Both the position numbers and the translations under genes were made by a program. A DNA stretch of 64,000 bases from Planctomycetota bacterium (GTDB lineage: Bacteria > Planctomycetota > Planctomycetia > Planctomycetales > Planctomycetaceae). The DNA lies in the NCBI GenBank assembly GCA_023417655.1, contig JAEZFD010000021.1, positions 9,593 to 73,592 of the forward strand, written 5' to 3'. The notes below the pieces were generated by a model. It was not told the DNA's origin. It saw only the letters and a program-made list of their open reading frames with translations, and did no database searches. Of this stretch, positions 1-9,488 are shown in pieces (position 1 is the stretch's first letter; every line of letters begins with the position of its first letter).

Positions 1-563
1 TTGAACATCTGCCGGAATCGTGGCAGACCGATCCGCATTTGACCATTCGTTCGAAGCTCGCATGGTTGCGAAAGGGCTGGTATCCCCTGCATCAGTTGCT
101 GGGCTGGCACTGCGATATGGTGCCTGCTCGTGCGGACGGGAACGGACCGGATTACCAGAACACCGATGAAGGCATTCGCAAGAGAGAGACGATTATCTGT
201 GTGTTTGGTGATGTCTCTTTGACCGAATACGTCACTGGTCAACTGGAACTTCCGGATTATCCATTAGGTCACCCGCAACAGACGCTCTATCAGCTTGAGA
301 TTGATCGTCTCATTGCAACAGGGAGGCTGGAACGTCGACAGCTGCGGCCTGGCGAACTCGTGAAGATGGGCTTCGGGTCGTTTCATCGCGATGCTCCCGC
401 ACATGCAGAAGGCTGGCGGCTGATGCTTCGAGCGGTTCGCCGCTGGTGGGAACCGGCTCATGCCGAAGACGGGTCGTGGATGCAGATGAATAATTACTTT
501 CGTCCGGAAACCGCTCTCGAAGCAATTGCGTTTCAGCCGTATGCGCCACCGCGCGCGTATTGA
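1..563 (+). CDS. C-terminal part of a possible 2OG-Fe(II) oxygenase-like protein (5' truncated)
   Basis: The frame is open from base 3 to the stop at 561-563, so the gene starts outside the window; at least 186 residues remain. I do not recognise the family with certainty. An HxD-type motif (HCD, in GWHCDMVP) is followed about 95 residues later by GSFHRDAPA and then an arginine in RLMLRA. That H-x-D...H...R spacing is what a double-stranded beta-helix Fe(II)/2-oxoglutarate oxygenase or cupin would show, but this is inference from a handful of residues. No signal peptide can be judged because the N-terminus is missing. The next gene converges with only five bases between the stops, so there is no room for a dedicated terminator. 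Confidence 0.6.
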   Translation, partial: EHLPESWQTDPHLTIRSKLAWLRKGWYPLHQLLGWHCDMVPARADGNGPDYQNTDEGIRKRETIICVFGDVSLTEYVTGQLELPDYPLGHPQQTLYQLEIDRLIATGRLERRQLRPGELVKMGFGSFHRDAPAHAEGWRLMLRAVRRWWEPAHAEDGSWMQMNNYFRPETALEAIAFQPYAPPRAY

Positions 564-568
564 TGCAA

Positions 569-1348
569 TCACCAAGAGGGTGTCGACTGCGGCCCTCGCA
601 CGATGATGTGGGGGCAACCGCTTTCATTCGTCTTGATCTCGACATCAACACGGTAAACCTCTGCCATCATCTCCGGCGTCAGGACCTGCATTGGGGTCCC
701 AACTGAGTGGATCTCACCCGCATTCAACACGACCATCTGATCGGCGAAACGTGAGGCCAGATTCAGGTCATGCATGGTGACGACAGTGATCATTCCCCGA
801 GATTGAGTCAGTTCGAGAATTCGGGTGCAGACCTCGAACTGATGCAGGAGGTCGAGATTGGAAGTCGGCTCATCCAGCAGTAAGACAGCGGGCTCGCGAA
901 TCAATGCCTGCGCAATGAGAACCCGTTGCGCCTGACCTCCGCTGAGTTCGCGAAACATGCGGCCAGCCAGATCGCTTAAGGACAGTTCCTCCAGCAGTAC
1001 CTGAACACGGGCGATGTCTGCAGCAGAGACTCGCCAACTTAAGTCGTGGAGTCGGCCGAGCAAGACGACTTCGAATACTGAGAGGGATCCCCCATTAATG
1101 CCTGCCTGGGGAAGATAACTGATGACGCGGGACAGATCCTTCCGCGAAAAGTCAGTGAGCGGTCGTGCATCGAATGTGATTTGTCCATTCGAAGTGAGCA
1201 GTCCGCCCAGGCATTTCAGGAGAGTTGTTTTCCCTGCGGCGTTTGGGCCAACAAGTGCTGTGATCCCAGGCCGAAGTTCCAGACTGACATGATTGAGAAC
1301 ACGACGCGTGCCATAGGCGAAGCTCAAATCTTTTGCCCGGAGTTTCAT
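569..1348 (-). CDS. ABC transporter ATP-binding protein, iron/siderophore (FecE/BtuD) type
   Basis: A 259-residue cytoplasmic ATPase that would power import of ferric siderophore, haem or cobalamin. Walker A is GPNAAGKTT (residues 34-42, with Ala in place of the usual second Gly), the signature is LSGGQAQR and Walker B is LLLDEPTS, followed by the D-loop SNLD and the switch histidine in TMHDLNLA. Length and the TMHDLN motif are typical of the FecE/FhuC group. Its start overlaps the permease stop by four bases, indicating translational coupling. It is the last gene of the minus-strand run 5196-569. The exact substrate cannot be read from the sequence; iron is favoured by the Fur-like site and PepSY gene upstream. 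Confidence 0.93.
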   Translation of the reverse strand: MKLRAKDLSFAYGTRRVLNHVSLELRPGITALVGPNAAGKTTLLKCLGGLLTSNGQITFDARPLTDFSRKDLSRVISYLPQAGINGGSLSVFEVVLLGRLHDLSWRVSAADIARVQVLLEELSLSDLAGRMFRELSGGQAQRVLIAQALIREPAVLLLDEPTSNLDLLHQFEVCTRILELTQSRGMITVVTMHDLNLASRFADQMVVLNAGEIHSVGTPMQVLTPEMMAEVYRVDVEIKTNESGCPHIIVRGPQSTPSW

Positions 1349-2403
1349 AGCCGTCCTCTCCCCGACCAGAGAGCCAGTCCGACAAAGAATGGAGCCCCGA
1401 TGGCGGCCGTAATGATTCCAATTGGGAGAACGCTTCCCGGGACAAGCGTCTTTGAGAGTGTACCGGCTGCGGAAACGAGGAGCGCCCCGACGCCTGCCGA
1501 GACGACAATCAAATATCGCTGGTCCGCTCCCACCAGCATTCGGGCAAGATGTGGTGCGACCAGCCCGACGAATCCGATCGACCCGGTGAAGCTCACTGCT
1601 GTCGCTGTGAGGATGGAAACCAGAAGCATGATGCGGAGCTTCAACCGATGCACATCAATCCCGAGGCCGAGTGCGGCTTCATCACCGAGTTTCAATGCGG
1701 TGAGTTGCCACGCATACGGGAGGATCAAACAGATCACTCCCAGAAAAACAGACGACAAGATCCCGACCTTCTCCCAACTCGCCCCCTGTAAGCTTCCAAA
1801 TGTCCAGAAAACAATCGTATTGAGTGCGTCGCTAGACGCCATGTACTCCATGAAAGCGAGCCCGGAGCTGAACAGGAAGTGCAGCGACACCCCTCCAACC
1901 AGGAGTGTCTCAGCACTCCCGCGCTGAACGCGACAGAAGAAAAACAAAAGAAGAGAGCAGGCCACAGCCGACACAAATGCCCCGGCCGAGACAGCCAGCG
2001 TTGACGCCATCCCAGTCCGTCCAACGCCAAACACCAGCACCAGCGCCGCACCGAAACTGGCGGCCGCGGAGACCCCGAGTGTATAAGGACTCGCCAGCGG
2101 ATTATTGAGGACAGCCTGCATCTGCCCGCCGGCCAATCCGAGCGATGCTCCGACGGCAATCGCCATAACAGCCATCGGCAGGCGAAAGGTCCAGACGATT
2201 AGCTTTTGCGATGACGAGACGGATCCCGGTCGAACAAGGGCATCCAAGACCGCCTGTGGAGTCAGGGCAGCGGGACCTGTGAAGAGATCAATGAGAAACG
2301 CGGCGACAACGAGAGTCAGAATCCCGGCCAGTGCGACGTTGCGCCGCAAGACTTGCCGCTGAAAGGCCTGATCAGCAGAACAATCTGTGACAGGCAGCTT
2401 CAC
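1345..2403 (-). CDS. FecCD-family ABC transporter permease
   Basis: A 352-residue inner-membrane permease of the FecCD/BtuC family. The protein has about ten hydrophobic segments. Family landmarks are visible: the ALGASLGLAG-like stretch (AVGASLGLAGGQMQ) in the first third, NPLASPYTLGVSAAA after it, and the ATPase-coupling region GSIGFVGLVAPHLARM followed by the conserved C-terminal PIGIITAAIGAPFF. It overlaps the binding-protein gene (stop at 2400) and the ATPase gene (start at 1348) by four bases each, so the three are one translationally coupled unit. It would form a homodimeric channel for a periplasmic siderophore, haem or corrinoid. Confidence 0.93.
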   Translation of the reverse strand: MKLPVTDCSADQAFQRQVLRRNVALAGILTLVVAAFLIDLFTGPAALTPQAVLDALVRPGSVSSSQKLIVWTFRLPMAVMAIAVGASLGLAGGQMQAVLNNPLASPYTLGVSAAASFGAALVLVFGVGRTGMASTLAVSAGAFVSAVACSLLLFFFCRVQRGSAETLLVGGVSLHFLFSSGLAFMEYMASSDALNTIVFWTFGSLQGASWEKVGILSSVFLGVICLILPYAWQLTALKLGDEAALGLGIDVHRLKLRIMLLVSILTATAVSFTGSIGFVGLVAPHLARMLVGADQRYLIVVSAGVGALLVSAAGTLSKTLVPGSVLPIGIITAAIGAPFFVGLALWSGRGRL

Positions 2404-3590
2404 GGGGCTTCCAGTTCCGTCATCCAGGTTCCGGTCAAGGGGATCGGCATGAACCGTTCATGAAACTCCTGCAGCCGCTGCACTGGATCGAGGTCCTTGA
2501 ATTCGTCGGGATACAGCCATTGAGCAAGTTGCTGTGCCGCCGCGAAACTCATGATGTGCGCACCAAGCCGCGTGTTGAGTCCATACACCCGCCGCGACTT
2601 CACCGCATTCATTTCCGACCAGCCGGGCCGAGCGAGAAAACTGGAAAGTGTCTGCCGGGCCTTTGCCTGATCGGCTCCATAACCGAGATGTAGACTCTCC
2701 GGGAATGCCGTCCAGCAGGCCCCTGTAATGACGATCACGTCAGGATTTCGAGTCAGCAGATACTCAGGCTGAATGACTCCCATTCCGAACGGCCCTGAGA
2801 TCTCCTCGCCGACATTCTGGCACCGAAGCTGGGAAAGCAGGCTTCCCCAGTGAACCCGTTGCTTTTGCAGATTGCTGCCGAAGGTATTGCCGTATTTCTC
2901 AGGTCCTGTGTTCCCGGCTTCGAGATAAATTGAAGGAATCGGCCCCTCGAGACGTTCCATTCGTTTCTGAAGAAGTGAAATCTCACGATTCACCCAGTCG
3001 ACGATCTCTGCTGCTCGCTGCTCCTGACCGAAGACTTGCCCTAACAGCTTCAGACTCTCTTGAGGATCCCGGAATGGATCATCGGAACTCAGAAGCACCA
3101 CTGGAACGCGAGCCTGCTCAAGCTGGTCCAGAGTTGCGGTCTGCCCAATCATGTAGGTCCCGCCGATGACGACGTCTGGTCGCAGCGCGAGGACCGCTTC
3201 AGCGCTGACGCCATTGCGAAGAGAGTCCCCCAAGAGTGGAACTGCTTTCAGGCCACGGAATCGCTGAACGAACCGCTCATAGGCATCGCGGTCACTTGCC
3301 TGGAGTGAGGAGTCCCAGCCAATGAGTTTCTGCTCAACCTCATCGCCCAGCAGCGCTGCCAGATCATAAAGCCCCATTCCCCGCAGCAGAACAATACGGT
3401 TGACCTGCCGTGGGAGGCGAATCTTCCTTCCAGCAAGATCGGTGATTACCCGGGAAGCCGATTGAGCATCATCGAGCGGGACATTCGGTGTGACAGACAC
3501 GTTTTGCAGGATGAAAAATTTCCCCGCAGCAAGCACTACCAGCCCTGTCACTGAAAACAGAAGAAGTGCCAGCAGAACCCGATTTCGCAT
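2400..3590 (-). CDS. Periplasmic binding protein of the iron/siderophore ABC transporter
   Basis: A 396-residue substrate-binding protein of the FepB/BtuF class (PF01497-type). It starts with a hydrophobic anchor (LLALLLFSVTGLVVLAAG) and no clear lipobox cysteine, so it may stay membrane tethered. The conserved start of the fold is the stretch ITDLAGRKIRLPRQVNRIV, followed by ALRPDVVIGG and, in the second lobe, NPDVIVITG. It lies eight bases from the lipoprotein gene and overlaps the permease gene by four bases. It is longer than the usual 300-350 residues, with extra sequence between the lobes (around residues 225-265) and at the C-terminus. Ligand unknown; ferric siderophore is the simplest reading. 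Confidence 0.88.
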   Translation of the reverse strand: MRNRVLLALLLFSVTGLVVLAAGKFFILQNVSVTPNVPLDDAQSASRVITDLAGRKIRLPRQVNRIVLLRGMGLYDLAALLGDEVEQKLIGWDSSLQASDRDAYERFVQRFRGLKAVPLLGDSLRNGVSAEAVLALRPDVVIGGTYMIGQTATLDQLEQARVPVVLLSSDDPFRDPQESLKLLGQVFGQEQRAAEIVDWVNREISLLQKRMERLEGPIPSIYLEAGNTGPEKYGNTFGSNLQKQRVHWGSLLSQLRCQNVGEEISGPFGMGVIQPEYLLTRNPDVIVITGACWTAFPESLHLGYGADQAKARQTLSSFLARPGWSEMNAVKSRRVYGLNTRLGAHIMSFAAAQQLAQWLYPDEFKDLDPVQRLQEFHERFMPIPLTGTWMTELEAP

Positions 3591-3598
3591 CTCACACC

Positions 3599-4078
3599 CT
3601 ATTGCAGGGATGACCCTTTAAGAATCTCGGCTTTCTCCAGTGTAATGGCCTCGAGCTGATTCGTCCCCGGCACAATCTGAACTTTGAATTTGGAGCGTTC
3701 CGGATTCGTAAATCGCCCCTTCAGTCGATCCGGGGGATCCTCAGGCATCCCGCCTTTGGATGCGTTTAGTTTCGGGTCAGGCCATTCGACAGTGACCGCA
3801 TAGCCCCCTTCCGGGGCGCCATCACCTGTCTGATAGGACATGAGTTCAAAGGAACCATCTTCGCGCACGGTTGCTGTCGGGATCACAGGTGATGTGACGT
3901 TCGGCTGAGGTTCAAGGGGGAACAGCCTGACAATGGCCCCCTTTGCCGGAGCACCGTTGATGGTCAACGTTCCCGTTGTCGGGTAGGTTTCCAGCCAGCT
4001 TTCCGGTGTCGACTTCCCTCCGCAGCCGGAGAGAAGGGCAACAATCATCCACAATCCGAGAAGCCGCATCCCCTGCAT
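3599..4078 (-). CDS. Small lipoprotein with transthyretin-like region
   Basis: A lipoprotein of about 159 residues. I chose the ATG at 4078 because AGGGAAA sits about seven bases upstream. The N-terminus reads MQGMRLLGLWMIVALLSGC, a signal peptide with lipobox LSGC, so the mature protein is lipid-anchored. The body contains GTLTINGAPAKGAIVRLFP and later GGYAVTVEWPDP, the pattern of a carboxypeptidase-regulatory/transthyretin-like beta sandwich common in small planctomycete lipoproteins. Such genes very often sit immediately downstream of a DUF1559 gene, as here. Function unknown; its position in an importer operon suggests an envelope accessory role, but it may be a general DUF1559 partner. 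Confidence 0.75.
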   Translation of the reverse strand: MQGMRLLGLWMIVALLSGCGGKSTPESWLETYPTTGTLTINGAPAKGAIVRLFPLEPQPNVTSPVIPTATVREDGSFELMSYQTGDGAPEGGYAVTVEWPDPKLNASKGGMPEDPPDRLKGRFTNPERSKFKVQIVPGTNQLEAITLEKAEILKGSSLQ

Positions 4079-4134
4079 TCCAGTTTCCCTGCCAACTCGC
4101 AACCAGCCTGGCGACAACGTGCTTTGATTCAGGA

Positions 4135-5196
<1,062 letters not shown>

Positions 5197-5506
5197 CTCA
5201 TTCCTCAAGGGGGGCATCGTCACCGCTCCATGTGGCTGCAGAAACGACATCATGACATTGGCGAATCAGTCGCCGGAGATTCCGTCAGTCCACTCAAACC
5301 AATCGTGAGCGAACTGCCAGCACCACTTCAAAGAGACTTACTGCGACTGAGTCTCATTTTCATTTTGAACAAAATAGCTTTAGGATGGCGTCGGAGCAAG
5401 CCCGGCGGAGGAATGATCCTCCCTCAGAGAAGGGGCCGCTTCGAGCATCCCGCTCTCCCGATGGTGCCAGTTCAACGTTTCGTCACTTTTCCGAAGTCAT
5501 GCGCCC
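5197..5506. other. Divergent intergenic region of the iron locus
   Basis: This 310-base gap lies between the DUF1559 gene (minus) and the PepSY gene (plus). Apart from the 7-1-7 palindrome at 5342-5356 and an AT-richer stretch just after it (5357-5385), I see no RNA gene or ORF worth calling. The palindrome is about 145-150 bases from each start codon, so both promoters probably overlap this central region. Confidence 0.6.
5342..5356. promoter_or_regulatory. Putative Fur-type operator (7-1-7 inverted repeat)
   Basis: The sequence TGCGACTGAGTCTCA is a 7-1-7 inverted repeat with a central G and six of seven matched arm positions (mismatch at 5344/5354). It resembles the TGAGACTGAGTCTCA type of palindrome, which has the same architecture as Fur-family boxes. 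It lies centrally between the importer genes and the divergent PepSY gene. That the bound protein is Fur is inference. Confidence 0.5.
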
Positions 5507-6676
5507 ATGCGATTGATCCGTTTACGTAAGATTTGGCTCATTTCGCATCGCTGGCTCGGACTGACTTTCGGCCTGTTGCTCATCCTGTCCGGGAGCACTG
5601 GGAGCCTGCTTGTCTTTCGGACGGCGCTTGACGTGCAACTGAACCCTGAGATTTTTTCTGTCGCACCGGGGGAATCACGTTGCAGCATCGAAGATGTAAT
5701 CCGCGCCGCCGAGGCCTCGCCTGTTGCGCAGTTGGGGAAGATCAGTTTTGTTGATTTTCCACGATCGGAAAGCGGCGTGTGGACGGTCTGGTTTCAAACC
5801 GGGACAAAGGAATCCCCGCAGCTGACCAAGGCCTATTTCGACCCGTATCGCGCACAGATGACCGGTCAGCGCAAGCATGGTGCTGATCTGATGACGTGGA
5901 TCTACAAACTTCACGTCGACCTATTCGCCGGTCATCTCGGAGAGACCATCGTCGGGATCACGGGGATCGTATTGCTGATTTCCGGAGTCACCGGGATTCT
6001 TCTCTGGTGGCCCCTCTGGAAGCATAGCTGGCGGGCCGCTCTCGCGATCCGTCGCGGAGCGCGGTTCAATTACGACGTTCACAAAACCGGCGGTGTGATC
6101 AGCGGTGGAGTCCTGTTCGTCGTCGCGTTTACAGGGGTCTATCTGACATTCCCGACGTGGATCGCACCGGTCGTCAGGTCTGTCCTTCCCGCTTCGGAGC
6201 AGACTTCCGGGAAACCTGTGTCAAAGATTCCCGACGGCGGTGGAACGCGGATATGGGCAGATCAGGCGTTCGATGCTGTGAAGAATCGAATTCCCGATGC
6301 CGAAATCCGACGGATTCATCCGCCGACTGCTCCAAATGGAACATTCATTGTGCGGTTCTGCGAGACGGGAGATGTCCATCGCACCCTGGGGAGCAGTCGA
6401 GCCTGGGTCGATCAATACAGCGGAGAGATCCTGGCCGTCCGCTCGTCAAAATCCCGTTCGGCAGCCGAGACTTTTCTCAGCTGGCAACTCCCATTGCATA
6501 ACGGGGAAGCATTCGGATTGCTGGGAAGATGGCTGGTGTTCATCAGCGGAATTGCACTGTCGCTGCTCTCCGTGACCGGCTTTCTCATCTGGTGGAGAAA
6601 GCGCCAGTCTTCATATCGGCAACGGTCAATTCAGACCCGCAACGCTGCAACCGTCAAATCGTCTTCCATCTCGTAA
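5507..6676 (+). CDS. PepSY-associated transmembrane protein (PiuB-like, putative ferric-siderophore reductase)
   Basis: A 389-residue inner-membrane protein. An N-terminal helix with a conserved histidine (LISHRWLGLTFGLLLILSG) is followed by a periplasmic PepSY-like region, a paired helix with YKLHVDLFAGHLGETIVG and LLISGVTGILLWWPLW, another helix at VISGGVLFVVAFTGVYLTF, and a final LVFISGIALSLLSVTGFLIWW. This four-helix histidine-bearing plan is the PepSY_TM family. Members often sit with TonB receptors and siderophore genes and are proposed to reduce ferric siderophores. It is transcribed away from the ABC importer and shares the Fur-like site, which fits coordinated iron uptake. No TonB receptor is in the window. 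Confidence 0.85.
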   Translation: MRLIRLRKIWLISHRWLGLTFGLLLILSGSTGSLLVFRTALDVQLNPEIFSVAPGESRCSIEDVIRAAEASPVAQLGKISFVDFPRSESGVWTVWFQTGTKESPQLTKAYFDPYRAQMTGQRKHGADLMTWIYKLHVDLFAGHLGETIVGITGIVLLISGVTGILLWWPLWKHSWRAALAIRRGARFNYDVHKTGGVISGGVLFVVAFTGVYLTFPTWIAPVVRSVLPASEQTSGKPVSKIPDGGGTRIWADQAFDAVKNRIPDAEIRRIHPPTAPNGTFIVRFCETGDVHRTLGSSRAWVDQYSGEILAVRSSKSRSAAETFLSWQLPLHNGEAFGLLGRWLVFISGIALSLLSVTGFLIWWRKRQSSYRQRSIQTRNAATVKSSSIS

Positions 6677-6834
6677 ATCCGGCCCTGTGCCGATTTCGAT
6701 GGTTCCTCCTCATGCTGTTGAGGAGCGAACCGGGTCAATTATACTCGGGGCCGTCTGCTGGTCGTTCTGAAACTTCGGTGTCGGGTTTCAGTCAGGGCAG
6801 GCGTCGATTCTTCACATCTCTGCAGGATGAACTT

Positions 6835-8214
<1,380 letters not shown>

Positions 8215-8372
8215 AACGTCTGCAGGTCCAGCTGCAAGCCACGGTCTGTTTGAGCTCTTCGCAGAAACCTCTGGAGAAGTTCAAACAGATCACGGCGATG
8301 CAGTCGTACTTAAGAGAGTCTGCCGCGCGAACGATTCGAAAATTGACTTGTTCCATTCTGCAGGAGAGTCCG

Positions 8373-9365
8373 TTGTCCGAGAGAAACTCCGGATTCACGC
8401 TGATTGAATTTCTGGTCGTCATCGCCATTTTCGCGGTCATCATCGCGATGGCGACCCCGGCGATTCTTTCGAGTCGTGAGGCCGCGCGTCGCAACACCTG
8501 CAGCCACCACCTCCGGGAAATCTGGATTGGAGTTCAGTCGTACCAGGACTTTCATCGTTCGCTCCCTGCAGGGGTCACTGCCGAGCGAAACCTGATTCCT
8601 CCTCGGGAAGACGGGGAGTTCCGGAGCTGGGTCCTCCCGCTGCTCGGGGATCTCAAACAACCACTTCTCGCCGAAAAGTTCACGGACCAAGTGACTCTCA
8701 CCAGTGACACGGGCCGTACATTGCGGCATTACCAGATTCCGATGATGCTCTGCCCGAGCGATGACGCTCCGCCACGAGGGACCTCGACGGGAGCTCCTGC
8801 TCAGTCCAACTATGCTGGCTGTCACGATTCTCGCGCGACGGCAATTGCAGATGGCAACACAGGTCTGTTGACATTGAATCAACGATTTTCACTGAATGAG
8901 ATTCCGGACGGCAGCGCCTATACCATTCTGCTGGGAGAACTCCGTCGCAGCCCTGATGATCTGGGTTGGGCCTCAGGCACCCGTGGAACATTGCGAAATG
9001 CCGGCACTCCGATCAATCGCACGCTGGATGGGTTCCGCTCGCAGCAAGACGCCAAGCCGCTTGATGATCCCTTTAGCGACTCGGAAGTCGACGAAATCCG
9101 CAACAGAGAACTCGGCATCGAAACCCCGATTGATTTTGAAGAAAATACCGACGGAGAGAATCCTCCGCGTAAGTCCAACAGGACGCCTCCTGTCGTACTG
9201 TCGGCGGATGATCCCGGAGGTTTCGGCAGTTACCACCCCGGAGGCTGCCTGTTCGCGATGGGCGACGGCCGACAGTCATTTCTGTCTGAATCAATCAACC
9301 TGCAGGTGCTCCAGCGGCTCGCAAATCGCGAAGACGGCGAAGAAGTGAAGCCCAATCAGTTCTGA
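8373..9365 (+). CDS. DUF1559-type protein with prepilin-like N-terminus (divergent member)
   Basis: I place the start at TTG 8373 because AGGAGAG lies five bases upstream and the product begins MSERNSGFTLIEFLVVIAIF, a canonical prepilin-like start only a few residues before the cleavage motif. The frame is open back to 8250 but the extra 41 residues look non-coding. The protein is 330 residues. The DUF1559 pattern AILSSREAARRNTCSHHLRE follows the helix, and the C-terminal GGFGSYHPGGCLFAMGDG is the usual end motif. It departs from the norm by Glu-Phe in place of Glu-Leu after the cleavage site and an acidic low-complexity stretch near residues 230-270. It probably sits in the envelope; function unknown. 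Confidence 0.82.
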   Translation: MSERNSGFTLIEFLVVIAIFAVIIAMATPAILSSREAARRNTCSHHLREIWIGVQSYQDFHRSLPAGVTAERNLIPPREDGEFRSWVLPLLGDLKQPLLAEKFTDQVTLTSDTGRTLRHYQIPMMLCPSDDAPPRGTSTGAPAQSNYAGCHDSRATAIADGNTGLLTLNQRFSLNEIPDGSAYTILLGELRRSPDDLGWASGTRGTLRNAGTPINRTLDGFRSQQDAKPLDDPFSDSEVDEIRNRELGIETPIDFEENTDGENPPRKSNRTPPVVLSADDPGGFGSYHPGGCLFAMGDGRQSFLSESINLQVLQRLANREDGEEVKPNQF

Positions 9366-9404
9366 TTCGGCACGCTGTCTTTAACGAGTTCAATCAACAG
9401 AAAA

Positions 9405-9441
9405 GGCGGAGCAGGAACTTCTGTGCTTCCCGCTCCGCTTA
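9405..9441. terminator. Bidirectional rho-independent terminator
   Basis: Arms GCGGAGC (9407-9413) and GCTCCGC (9433-9439) pair perfectly, extend through one mismatch into GGAA/TTCC, and close a nine-base loop. The flanks give TTAATTTCG on the plus strand and CTTTTCTG on the minus strand. It lies between two converging genes and can serve both. Confidence 0.75.
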
Positions 9442-9488
9442 ATTTCGTTTCAGTTCAGTCCCTCACCGGATACTGATCGTTGCCAGTG

